Shown piece after piece: positions 52,828-60,422 of a stretch of DNA of 60,422 nucleotides. The position numbers were made by a program, and so were the translations under genes. This DNA is from Chromatiales bacterium (GTDB lineage Bacteria > Pseudomonadota > Gammaproteobacteria > Steroidobacterales > GCA-2729495). The notes beneath the pieces were generated by a model, which did not search any database, was not told the DNA's origin, and saw nothing but the letters and a program-made list of their open reading frames with translations. Each line of letters starts with the position of its first letter. Position 1 is the stretch's first letter. Location of the stretch: positions 1 to 60,422 of the forward strand of contig PBYE01000052.1 in assembly GCA_002729495.1 (NCBI GenBank). The letters run 5' to 3'.

Positions 52828-54396
52828 ATGAAAAGAAGAGCATTTGTCAATTCATCGTTAGCCGCCGCTGTATCGGCCGCAATACCGGGTAGTGGGCTTG
52901 CAAATGAACATTTTCTACAACAGCCAGGAGATAAATTCTGTGGCAATGACATAAACTGTACCCCGCAACCTGTTGGTTCTGCCGTACTGAGCGACATCGA
53001 TGTCGTGACGCTGGATGGCAGCACCAAGGTGATGGAAAAAGCGGTGCTGAAAGAGCTGCAGAAAGCCATTGATGGCAACCTGCTGCTGCCAAGCACCGAG
53101 GGCTATGAGAGTGCCCGCAAAGTCTGGAATGGAATGATCGACCATCACCCGGCCGTGATTGTGCAGGTTACAAATGCAAGCGACATGCAACACGCCATTA
53201 ACGTTGCACGTGATTACCGTGCGCTCACATCCCTTAGAGGTGGCGGTCATAACGTCGCAGGAAAGGGCATGTGTGAGGGCGGTATTGCGATTGATTGTTC
53301 GCGTATGAACAAAGTTACCTGTGATCCTCTTTTCCGCAGGGCAACCGCGGAGCCTGGTGTGCTGCTCGGCGCAGTCGACCGGGGAACACAGCCTTATGAC
53401 CTGGCCACCCCGGCTGGTGTTGTTTCCCATACCGGTGCTGCCGGCCTGACGCTGGGGGGCGGTTTCGGCAAGTTGAGCCGCCGCTTTGGCCTGACGTGCG
53501 ACAGCGTGAGCTCAATCGAGCTCATTACGCCTGATGGCGAGTTCCGGCGGGCAACGGTTAACGAGAACTCGGATCTGTTCTGGGGGCTGCGTGGTGGCGG
53601 CGGTAACTTCGGAGCTGTCACGAAGTTTGAGTACCAGTGCTATGAGGTAGGTACCGACTTTTTAGCGGGCTCTATCATGTATCCGCTTGAGAGCGCCAAG
53701 GAAATATTGAATGCCTATGGGGAATACATTCAAACCGTGCCTTGGGATCTGGAGCTTAGCTGCAATACCATCATCATGCCTAACGGCAAGGGCTTCATAA
53801 ATATCTCCACATTCTGGGGTGCCGACCCTGTCGAGGGCGAGAAGGTGCTTGCACCTATCCGCGCAATTGGCAAGCCTGTGCTGGATGATATTAAGGTTGG
53901 TAAATACCTTGATATCCAGTCGCGCATTGACCGTAATGTGCCATGGGGTCACCAGTACTACCAGAAAGCCGGGATGCTGACGGAGCTCGATCCGAAACTA
54001 ATCGATTTGCTGGTGGATATCACGAAGAATCCTATACCCGATATTCAGCTCTCCATCAATTGCACCCAGGTGGGTGGCGCGATAAACCAGATTGATCCAG
54101 GTGCAACGGCTTATCCTAACCGTAATGCTGAATTCCAGATGATTGTGGCTGCTTCCTGGCCGAAACGTCGGGACGAGCAGGGCGATTATATTGCTGCTAT
54201 GCGCAAACGCTGGAAGACTCTGGTGCCCTTTACGGATGGGGTGTATATCAACAACATGTTTAATGACGACGGCGATGCCCGTGTCCGCAAGAACTGGAGC
54301 ACGAACTACAACCGGTTGGTTGAGCTTAAGAACAAGTATGATCCAATGAACTTGTTACGGCTGAACGCCAACATCAAGCCTACCGTAAAAGGTTAA
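52828..54396 (+). CDS. FAD-linked oxidase with BBE domain, exported
   Basis: A 522-residue flavoprotein of the berberine-bridge/PCMH family. From ATG 52828 (AGGAG upstream) the leader MKRRAFVNSSLAAAVSAAIPG looks Tat-like. The FAD domain has SLRGGGHNVAGKGMCEGGIA, whose histidine can bind FAD covalently, ATPAGVVSHTGAAGLTLGGGFG where the second covalent cysteine of bicovalent members is missing, and WGLRGGGGNFGAVTKFEY. The C-terminal BBE motif NWSTNYNRLVELKNKYDPMN ends the protein. It probably oxidises an alcohol or sugar-like compound. An acidic insertion-free N-terminus with Cys pair (FCGNDINC) precedes the FAD domain. Confidence 0.88.
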   Translation: MKRRAFVNSSLAAAVSAAIPGSGLANEHFLQQPGDKFCGNDINCTPQPVGSAVLSDIDVVTLDGSTKVMEKAVLKELQKAIDGNLLLPSTEGYESARKVWNGMIDHHPAVIVQVTNASDMQHAINVARDYRALTSLRGGGHNVAGKGMCEGGIAIDCSRMNKVTCDPLFRRATAEPGVLLGAVDRGTQPYDLATPAGVVSHTGAAGLTLGGGFGKLSRRFGLTCDSVSSIELITPDGEFRRATVNENSDLFWGLRGGGGNFGAVTKFEYQCYEVGTDFLAGSIMYPLESAKEILNAYGEYIQTVPWDLELSCNTIIMPNGKGFINISTFWGADPVEGEKVLAPIRAIGKPVLDDIKVGKYLDIQSRIDRNVPWGHQYYQKAGMLTELDPKLIDLLVDITKNPIPDIQLSINCTQVGGAINQIDPGATAYPNRNAEFQMIVAASWPKRRDEQGDYIAAMRKRWKTLVPFTDGVYINNMFNDDGDARVRKNWSTNYNRLVELKNKYDPMNLLRLNANIKPTVKG

Positions 54397-54410
54397 TTTC
54401 GACAGGGCAC

Positions 54411-54443
54411 AAAAAAACCGGCAGGCCTTACGGCCTGCCGGTT
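54411..54443 (-). terminator. Intrinsic terminator of the PQQ dehydrogenase gene
   Basis: A 12-bp perfect stem (AACCGGCAGGCC / GGCCTGCCGGTT) with loop TTAC. On the minus strand it is followed by a T7 run, so it primarily ends the PQQ dehydrogenase transcript; it also lies 15 bases after the convergent FAD oxidase gene. Confidence 0.9.
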
Positions 54444-54459
54444 ATGCTTTGACTACCTG

Positions 54460-56448
54460 CTATTCCGGCAGGGCGTAAGCGATCAGCCAGTCGCTGACTT
54501 TCTGCCCGTAGAAGATATGGTGGCCGCCGGCTGCCAGTACGATGAACTGCCGCCCGTCGCGCTCGTAAGTCATCGGCACCGTCATATTCGAGGTCGGCAA
54601 AGCGTCCTGCCAGACTTCCTCGCCGGTCATAGTTTCGAAGGCCCGGAAGGTCTCGTCCGAGGTCGCACCGATGAAGGTCAGCCCGCCGGCCGTCATCATC
54701 GGCCCGCCGATACCGACCGCACCGAATTTGAGCGGCAGCGGCAGGCGCATCATCTTGTCGAGTGTGCCTAACGGGACTTCCCACTTGATGTCGCCCGTGG
54801 ACATGTCGATACCTGCCAGTACGTACCAGGGTGGCTTAAGGCACGGCGAGAACATCGGTGAAAAGGCCTTCTCGGGGCCACGTTCCATTGCGTAACCGTT
54901 AGGGGCTGCTTCGGTTTCCGTGTTCCTCATGAACCCTGGCGGACCGCTCGGGAAACCCTGCCGTGGGTCATTGGGATCGGCCAGGTCGAGTTCTTCGACC
55001 GGGAAGACTGCGACGTATAGCGAGAACCGCCGGTAGTTGGTTACCAGCATGTTGGTTTCCGGATCAAACGCGCCACCGCCCCAGTTGTTGACCATGCCGG
55101 GATGAATTAACAGCCCCCTCTCAGAGGGCGGCGTGAATATCGTGCCGTGATCGTACTTGTCGTAGTTCTCCTCGCACTTGCCACGATCCCAGAACGTAAA
55201 GCCCCAGGCGTCGTCTTTCGTCGTGATCATTTCGTTTAGCGGGCGAGGCTTAACCGGGAAAGGCTGCGTCGGGGGCAGGTACTCACCGGGCAGGCCGCCT
55301 TCCGTATCGACCGGCTGTTCCTTGATCTCGATCAACGGTTCGCCCGTCTCGATATCAAACATGTAGGTCAGCCCCTGCTTGGTCAGCTGTATGATCGCAG
55401 TTTTGGTTTCGCCTTCATGCTCAACTTCTACGACCATCGGTTCAACCGCCGTATCCCAGTCCCAGATATCATGGCGCACGACCTGGTAGTGCCAGACGCG
55501 CTCGCCGGTCGAGGCCCGCAGGGCCACGGTGGAATTGGCGTACAGGTTGTTCCCTTGCCGGTTGATGCCGTAGTAGTTCGGTGACGGGCTGCCCGTGGGC
55601 AGGAACACGAGGTCGCGTTCCGGGTCGGTCGTCATGTAGGTCCAGACGTTGCCGCCGCCCGTTACCGCTACTTCCTCCGGATCCCAGGTTTCGTAAGCAG
55701 GGTCGCTCGGGTCACGCGGAATCGGATCCCAGAACCACTCGAATGCGCCCGTGCGTGCGTTGAATGCATAAACGGCGCCGCTGGGCGCATTTGCATCCAG
55801 GAACTTGGTGCCGACCACACTGCCTATGATGATCCGGTCACTTACAACGGCAGCAGGAAAGTAGGTGCGGATTGCGCTGACGTCATGCCCATGGGGAATC
55901 GAGCCGATGGCTTCAGATGTATCGATTACGCCGCCATCGCCAAACCCCGGGCACAGCTCACCCGTTTTTGCATCCATTGAGAATATGCGCCGATCACCGG
56001 TAACCTGAACAATCGTGTATTGGCACAGGGCACCGTCCGGCGCCTCGGTGTCTTCCCACTGGGAAACTCCGCGGCACTTGTACTGCAGATCGCGCAGGCC
56101 CTTTTCAACCTCGGGGGCCATTTCCCACCGGACTTCGCCCGTTAGAGGGTCGAGTGCGATGACTCTCCAGAACGGGTCGCACAGCACCAGGTGGCCGCCC
56201 GCTTTCTCGGGCAACAAAATCGGCACTGCCTGCAGCCCGAAGCTGTTGCCGAATCCCCCCATCGAGCCCTCATAATTGCCGGTTCTGTAGGTCCAGGCGA
56301 CCTCCAGCTGATCCACGTTGTCCAGGTTGATTTGATCGAGCTTTGAATACTTGGAGCCTCCCGGCGGCCCCCCCCAGGTAGGCCAGTCTTGTGCGGTAGC
56401 TGTGCTGCCGAAAGCCAGCAGCACGAAAATTGTAATGACTGCTTTCAT
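54460..56448 (-). CDS. PQQ-dependent dehydrogenase (quinoprotein, glucose dehydrogenase-like)
   Basis: A 662-residue secreted eight-bladed propeller quinoprotein. ATG 56448 has GGGGAAAACT before it; ATG 56460 is a possible earlier start. The signal peptide is MKAVITIFVLLAFGSTATAQ. Propeller segments include DWPTWGGPPGGSKYSKLDQI, LEVAWTYRTG, GGNVWTYMTTDPERDLVFLP, TGSPSPNYYGINRQGNNLYA, DIWDWDTAVEPM and ending GGLTFIGATSDETFRAFETM. Sequence style fits the glucose/alcohol PQQ dehydrogenases that pass electrons to cytochrome c. The cytochrome gene is 26 bases upstream on the same strand. Confidence 0.93.
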   Translation of the reverse strand: MKAVITIFVLLAFGSTATAQDWPTWGGPPGGSKYSKLDQINLDNVDQLEVAWTYRTGNYEGSMGGFGNSFGLQAVPILLPEKAGGHLVLCDPFWRVIALDPLTGEVRWEMAPEVEKGLRDLQYKCRGVSQWEDTEAPDGALCQYTIVQVTGDRRIFSMDAKTGELCPGFGDGGVIDTSEAIGSIPHGHDVSAIRTYFPAAVVSDRIIIGSVVGTKFLDANAPSGAVYAFNARTGAFEWFWDPIPRDPSDPAYETWDPEEVAVTGGGNVWTYMTTDPERDLVFLPTGSPSPNYYGINRQGNNLYANSTVALRASTGERVWHYQVVRHDIWDWDTAVEPMVVEVEHEGETKTAIIQLTKQGLTYMFDIETGEPLIEIKEQPVDTEGGLPGEYLPPTQPFPVKPRPLNEMITTKDDAWGFTFWDRGKCEENYDKYDHGTIFTPPSERGLLIHPGMVNNWGGGAFDPETNMLVTNYRRFSLYVAVFPVEELDLADPNDPRQGFPSGPPGFMRNTETEAAPNGYAMERGPEKAFSPMFSPCLKPPWYVLAGIDMSTGDIKWEVPLGTLDKMMRLPLPLKFGAVGIGGPMMTAGGLTFIGATSDETFRAFETMTGEEVWQDALPTSNMTVPMTYERDGRQFIVLAAGGHHIFYGQKVSDWLIAYALPE

Positions 56449-56474
56449 AGTTTTCCCCATGTTTCTTGCCGCGC

Positions 56475-56816
56475 CTACTGAGAGACTTCGACCATGTAGT
56501 CGACAATACTGATTATTTCCTCATCCGACAGGTCCGGCCGGGCCCCCTTGGGTGGCATGACGGCTTGGCTGGGCCCTTCAAAGCCGACGAGCGCTAACAT
56601 GTTGACCGCTTCGCGCCCTTTGGCAAGCCGTAACGCCCATTCTTCCTTGTCACCGGTGATCGGCGCGCCACCACCTCCTTTTCCGTGGCAGGGTTCACAC
56701 GAAGAAACATACACGGGAGGCTTTTTGACAGCGGGCTCGGATGTGCAAGCCCCGAGCATCGTGCCCGACAGGAAAACCAGAATACTGAGAGAGTGAAACG
56801 AATAAAACTTGCGCAT
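56475..56816 (-). CDS. Lipoprotein cytochrome c (c5-like)
   Basis: A 113-residue single-haem cytochrome. The leader ends in the lipobox LGAC (C24), so it should be membrane-tethered. The haem motif is CEPCH (40-44) and the distal methionine is probably in AVMPPKGARPDLSDEEIISI (near residue 88), as in c5/c-type PQQ partner cytochromes. It precedes the PQQ dehydrogenase gene and is the likely electron acceptor. GGAGG lies upstream of the ATG. Confidence 0.9.
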   Translation of the reverse strand: MRKFYSFHSLSILVFLSGTMLGACTSEPAVKKPPVYVSSCEPCHGKGGGGAPITGDKEEWALRLAKGREAVNMLALVGFEGPSQAVMPPKGARPDLSDEEIISIVDYMVEVSQ

Positions 56817-57118
56817 TGAACCAGCACCTCCAGCGTTTTGCCCGGATTTTTGAACATTACCTGCTATTCAGTCCGGCCCCATTTGTTATTGCCAGCTAGT
56901 GGGTTCCGGCTCGAGCCTCAACTTTGCCAGAAAACAGTCCCTGCGGAATGAATACAGGGGTGTCGCCCACGCTGTGGTTCGTGCGCTCTCTCGGTTTGAT
57001 GTATATGTTGCATGAGGAGGCGGATTCAAGGGCGCCGCGCCGTGGAGCAGCAGGTATTGAAACTTGTACTCCGCCGGTTCTTCATGTATCTGTAAACCCC
57101 ATAACGAAGGGGGACACG
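56817..57118. other. Divergent intergenic region (302 bases)
   Basis: It separates the cytochrome/PQQ pair (minus) from the small membrane protein gene (plus). Promoters for both must lie here, but I see no strong boxes, dyad or RNA motif. The plus frame from 56924 is open into the next gene but has no membrane or leader pattern and poor start context, so I do not treat it as coding. Confidence 0.4.
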
Positions 57119-57502
57119 ATGAGCAGTTACGGAAAATTAAATTTGCTGGTGATTTTCGGGCTGCCCGTACTCGCGGCAATTACCTCGGTAATTAGTTTCG
57201 GGCCACGCGGCGACACCATTGTTTTTGTTTTCGGCTCGAATGCCATCCCGATGTTGATAGGCGGTTTGATTTCGGCACTGCTGCTGCGCGCGGCGAACAA
57301 GTCCGGCAAGGGCCACGCGATAGCGCTCTGGCCCACGTTAATTCCGGCCGCCCTCGCTGCTATCTGGTATCTCTATGGTGCTTTGATCTCTACTTCGTCT
57401 GATGCGGGCCGTGAATACATGGCGCTACCGTTTTACCTGATCGCCTGGACAATCGGGTTCGGGATCATCGCAGCGATCGTGCGCAAAGTTGCGACGAACT
57501 GA
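57119..57502 (+). CDS. Small membrane protein of unknown function
   Basis: A 127-residue protein with four predicted membrane helices (LLVIFGLPVLAAITSVISFG, VFVFGSNAIPMLIGGLISAL, TLIPAALAAIWYLYGALIS, MALPFYLIAWTIGFGIIAAI). ATG 57119 is preceded by GAAGGGGG, and the leader-less MSSYGKLNLL start fits. I do not recognise the family. It lies 32 bases before a second membrane protein. Confidence 0.7.
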   Translation: MSSYGKLNLLVIFGLPVLAAITSVISFGPRGDTIVFVFGSNAIPMLIGGLISALLLRAANKSGKGHAIALWPTLIPAALAAIWYLYGALISTSSDAGREYMALPFYLIAWTIGFGIIAAIVRKVATN

Positions 57503-57534
57503 TTCATCCCGCTGCCTGCATGCAGGCATAAGTG

Positions 57535-58101
57535 ATGCTTTCCCGCCTGAATAGCTTCCTGCTGGCGCATGCGTCGGGCAGGTCGGTGCTGCTTTGGTTA
57601 GTTGTTACGATAGTTTCGTTCGTGATCATGGCATTCCTGATCACGCCGGCCTTCACGGAAGCGACGGACGGGCTTAATCCCTTCGATCTGAATTTCGGGA
57701 TAACCGCGGAACAGGCCTATGCTGAACTCCCTCGGTACACAGACCGGTCGAAGACCCTGTACCTTTGGTTTGCGATCGTCGACTATATTTATCCTTTTGC
57801 AAATTCACTTTTTTTCGTGTTGCTCTGGTGCTGGATTTTCAATAAACGCACCAATCGGTTTTTTGAAATTCTGACGTCAAAGGGCATCTTGCTTATCCCC
57901 TTTCTGTTCGCCCTCGTCGACTGGTCAGAAAATGTCGGGTTCCTGATTGTGGTTTTTACTTATCCGGCGGAGTATCCGGATGTCGCCAACGCGGCGGGCA
58001 TGCTGAAATCTTCAAAGCGGTTTTTCCTGATGGCAAACGTTGCCTTGACGCTGGCCTTTGCTGCGGTTGCTACTTTGCAATGGTGGCGGCAAAGAAAATA
58101 G
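57535..58101 (+). CDS. Four-helix membrane protein of unknown function
   Basis: A 188-residue protein with hydrophobic segments near residues 19-40 (VLLWLVVTIVSFVIMAFLI), 77-100, 115-138 and 160-180. A GTG three bases upstream (57532) is an alternative start. The loop contains RYTDRSKTLYLWFAIVDYIY. The family is not recognised. It follows the 127-residue membrane protein on the same strand and is probably co-transcribed with it. Confidence 0.7.
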   Translation: MLSRLNSFLLAHASGRSVLLWLVVTIVSFVIMAFLITPAFTEATDGLNPFDLNFGITAEQAYAELPRYTDRSKTLYLWFAIVDYIYPFANSLFFVLLWCWIFNKRTNRFFEILTSKGILLIPFLFALVDWSENVGFLIVVFTYPAEYPDVANAAGMLKSSKRFFLMANVALTLAFAAVATLQWWRQRK

Positions 58102-58299
58102 GATCTTATATCAGTTGGAAATATATCGACGGCGCACCAGAAAACCCGGCGGTGCGTTACAATTCCATCAGTTGATCCGGGCAGTGTTCACCGTTGGTTA
58201 AGGAACCGAACAGGTGCTAGTTTAAGGTTGGGCGCCGCCTTGATGCAGCGCGTAAATGCTTGCCCACAGAAAACAGACAAAACAGGAACGGGAGTGAAC

Positions 58300-58938
58300 A
58301 TGAACTACCTGCGACTTATTTCATCACTGCTTGTCGGTGCACTTATGCTGGCTGCGTGTGCCGAAACGGGAAATAAATCCGGGTCTTTGACCAAGTATTC
58401 CTATGAAGGAGCGCCGCTGACAGTATTCACTGGTGTCAAGCCGCCATGGAATAAAGAGTCTCGGTTAACCGGCTATTTCATCCACGAAGAACTCGCGCCA
58501 AATACCACCTATGACTTTCTGGACCCTGATATTGAATTTCCGTTTGTGAATCTTCCGTCGGAATTTTCCTTTTCAGATGGCGCAAGGACGATAACGCATA
58601 CGCAACTCGAAGGGCCCGTGAAAAATACCGGGGACCGTCAGGATCCCAGTATCTACGAATGCCGCACTTTTAACGTTAAAACCGACGAGAACGGCGACAT
58701 CATGGCGTGGGATATTTTGTTCGTGCACGACGTTCGTACCAGTACTTATTTGACGGCACATAACGGGGGTATCTATGGCCAGGATCTGACCGAGGTCGAC
58801 ACAAGTACCTGGGGTTGTGTGGCATCAAGAAAATGCACCGGAAATGCTAATTACACGAGCCAGGGGCCAATATTCGATTCATGGATGGACGATCTTCAGT
58901 ACGCCGGAAAGTGGACCAAAGAGATCATCGAGCAATAG
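58300..58938 (+). CDS. Lipoprotein of unknown function
   Basis: A 212-residue lipoprotein: MNYLRLISSLLVGALMLAAC with lipid site C20 (LAAC). ATG 58300 has GGGAGTGAAC upstream. The body is mostly beta and polar with cysteines at YECRTF, TWGCVASRKC. I do not recognise the family. It is followed 14 bases later by the DUF1111 cytochrome gene, so a shared function in the periplasm or outer membrane is likely. Confidence 0.72.
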   Translation: MNYLRLISSLLVGALMLAACAETGNKSGSLTKYSYEGAPLTVFTGVKPPWNKESRLTGYFIHEELAPNTTYDFLDPDIEFPFVNLPSEFSFSDGARTITHTQLEGPVKNTGDRQDPSIYECRTFNVKTDENGDIMAWDILFVHDVRTSTYLTAHNGGIYGQDLTEVDTSTWGCVASRKCTGNANYTSQGPIFDSWMDDLQYAGKWTKEIIEQ

Positions 58939-58952
58939 ATGGGGACGGGTAA

Positions 58953-60395
58953 ATGATGTTTCGTAATCTAACAATTCTCAGCGCATCGGCAGCAGCCATG
59001 TTGCTGCTGTTCAGTAGCGGCGCCAGTGCCGCGGCTATCGATCCCGACAAGGATTTGCGTGAACAATTGCTTGCTATTCCGCTGACCCCGAATCTGGGTG
59101 GCGACACAACCGTGGATACGGTGGGCCCTCGGGCGTTTCGCTCAATTGCCCCAAATGCTGACAACGATTTGGTATTTGATTTCCTGTTTGGTCAGCGTAT
59201 GTTTGATGTGGTCTGGGACCACTACATTATTTCTCCCGCATTAGACGGGCTGGGTCCGTTGTTTAATCGCACTGCCTGTCGAGAATGTCACGAGGGCAAT
59301 GGGCGCGGGCAGCCGCCCGAGTCTGTTGGCGCCCCCATGAAATCAATCCTCATCAGGCTCAGTGTGCCGGGTCAGGATCAGCACGGCGGGCCCAATCCGG
59401 TACCGAAGTACGGCGATCAGTTGCAGGATCGTGCCGTACCAGGGGTTCAGCCTGAAGGACAGGCCATCATGGAGTGGGAGGAAATCGAGGGCTCTTATGG
59501 TGATGGCACGCCCTACACACTTCGCAAACCCACGGTGAAATTTACCAATCTCGCTTACGGCGATATGCCCGAAGATTTGATGACATCGCCGCGAGTGGCG
59601 GCCCCGGTGATTGGGCTCGGATTGCTGCAATCCATTCCGGAAGAAAATCTCTATGCGCTGGCCGACCCTGATGATGCCAATGGTGATGGGATTTCGGGTC
59701 GTGTGAACATTGCCTGGGATGCTGTGAACAAGAAAATGGCGACCGGCCGCTTTGGCTGGAAAGCCAATGTTCCAACGGTCCATCACCAAAGCGCCGGCGC
59801 TGCGCTGGGTGATATGGGTATGACCACTGCACTTTTCAAGACTAATCTCTGCGAACCGGTACAGAAAGATTGTATTGCCATGGCAAATAGCATGGCGGCA
59901 TCAGTTGGTTCGCCAGAAATTGTTCCCGAAATGTTTGATCCATTGGTCGGATACATGATGCTGATTGGCGTGCCACAGCAGCGCGATGCGGACAACCCGG
60001 CCGTTCAGCGCGGCGAACAATTATTCCACGGCATTGGCTGCACAGGTTGCCATATGCCGACCCAGGTGGCGGGTGACGATACGTTGCCGGCCTTGCAAGG
60101 GCAGGTGTTCCACCCGTTTACCGATCTGCTCGTGCATGACATGGGCGAGGGGCTGGCTGATAACCGGCCTGACTTCGGTGCATCCGGGAGTGAATGGCGA
60201 ACGGCACCATTGTGGGGCATCGGCCTGACCTACGAGGTGTGCCTGTGCAACTTTTACTTGAACGATGGCAGGGCGCGCAGTATTTCGGAAGCTATTCTCT
60301 GGCACGGTGGTGAAGCAGAAAGCCGCAAGGAAGTCTTCCGCAACCTGGGTAAAGATCAACGTGACGATCTGCTGGCCTTCCTGGGGTCGCTGTAG
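58953..60395 (+). CDS. DUF1111-family di-haem oxidoreductase
   Basis: A 480-residue secreted di-haem protein of the DUF1111 (putative thiol oxidoreductase/peroxidase) family. It has a signal peptide (LTILSASAAAMLLLFSSGASA), a first haem CRECH near residue 107 in GPLFNRTACRECHEGNGRG, the calcium-loop-like DPDDANGDGISGRVN, a second haem CTGCH near 363, and FTDLLVHDMGEGLAD and RTAPLWGIGLTYEV, which are diagnostic of the family. GGGTAA precedes the ATG-ATG start. DUF1111 proteins often accompany imelysin proteins; none is seen here, only the upstream lipoprotein. Twenty-seven bases remain after the stop. Confidence 0.92.
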   Translation: MMFRNLTILSASAAAMLLLFSSGASAAAIDPDKDLREQLLAIPLTPNLGGDTTVDTVGPRAFRSIAPNADNDLVFDFLFGQRMFDVVWDHYIISPALDGLGPLFNRTACRECHEGNGRGQPPESVGAPMKSILIRLSVPGQDQHGGPNPVPKYGDQLQDRAVPGVQPEGQAIMEWEEIEGSYGDGTPYTLRKPTVKFTNLAYGDMPEDLMTSPRVAAPVIGLGLLQSIPEENLYALADPDDANGDGISGRVNIAWDAVNKKMATGRFGWKANVPTVHHQSAGAALGDMGMTTALFKTNLCEPVQKDCIAMANSMAASVGSPEIVPEMFDPLVGYMMLIGVPQQRDADNPAVQRGEQLFHGIGCTGCHMPTQVAGDDTLPALQGQVFHPFTDLLVHDMGEGLADNRPDFGASGSEWRTAPLWGIGLTYEVCLCNFYLNDGRARSISEAILWHGGEAESRKEVFRNLGKDQRDDLLAFLGSL

Positions 60396-60422
60396 CGGCT
60401 CTGTATATGCTACGGCGATTCA

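Noticed and set aside
58125-58160. CGCACC/GGTGCG hairpin upstream of the unknown lipoprotein
   Set aside because: The loop is large and there is no T run; support for a terminator or riboswitch is too weak.

Overview
The window reads as chromosomal DNA of a gammaproteobacterium. The evidence is conserved gene order: rpsF-rpsR-rplI-dnaB-alr, ffh / rpsP-rimM-trmD-rplS, rnr-rlmB, and gcvR / dapA / a BamC-like lipoprotein beside bepA. Many PQQ, molybdenum, copper and haem-c oxidoreductases, a TRAP transporter, a TonB receptor and a SUF-only Fe-S operon point to an aerobic, probably marine or sediment heterotroph. Placement near Woeseiales or Xanthomonadales-like lineages is inference; no 16S gene is present.

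Layout. 1-2.9 kb: the end of a di-haem cytochrome c peroxidase-like gene with a very large insertion, then a cysteine-rich secreted protein of unknown function. 2.95-11.6 kb, minus strand: an FKBP isomerase, a TonB-dependent receptor, a luciferase-like oxidoreductase, a multicopper oxidase coupled to an unknown secreted protein, and a MerR-family regulator. A MerR-type operator/promoter lies before the oxidase pair. 11.7-12.1 kb: tRNA-Leu(CAG) with a 26-bp copy of its 3' end 213 bp away, like an integration scar. 12.2-20.4 kb, plus strand: rnr, rlmB, a REP-like inverted pair, rpsF, rpsR, a DUF2232-type membrane protein, rplI, dnaB and alr. 20.4-24.5 kb, minus strand: a CHASE2 Ser/Thr kinase, PP2C phosphatase and double-FHA protein. 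24.7-37.9 kb: radA, a CorC/HlyC-like protein, ffh (with a possible -1 frame tail), the rpsP operon, a TatT-DctP-DctQ-DctM TRAP system, a PQQ sugar dehydrogenase and sppA. 38-44.9 kb, minus strand: sufR-sufB-C-D-S-U-T with sixA and an Rrf2-type operator. 45-50 kb: envelope genes (mlaC, mlaA, bepA), gcvR, dapA, a tiny BamC-like lipoprotein and tRNA-Ser(GGA). 50.4-60.4 kb: a redox region with a Mo hydroxylase large subunit, an FAD/BBE oxidase, a PQQ dehydrogenase with a lipoprotein cytochrome c, three unknown membrane or lipoproteins and a DUF1111 di-haem protein.

How the parts work together. The 12-31 kb block is housekeeping: translation, replication, tRNA/rRNA modification and protein targeting. 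The SUF operon supplies Fe-S clusters and appears feedback-controlled by its Rrf2 regulator. MlaC/MlaA, BepA and the BamC-like protein form an outer-membrane maintenance group. The flanks (0-11 kb and 50-60 kb) hold periplasmic oxidation chemistry and are where uncharacterised systems are most likely: the MerR-controlled multicopper oxidase with its unknown partner, and the haem/PQQ groups with unknown secreted proteins.
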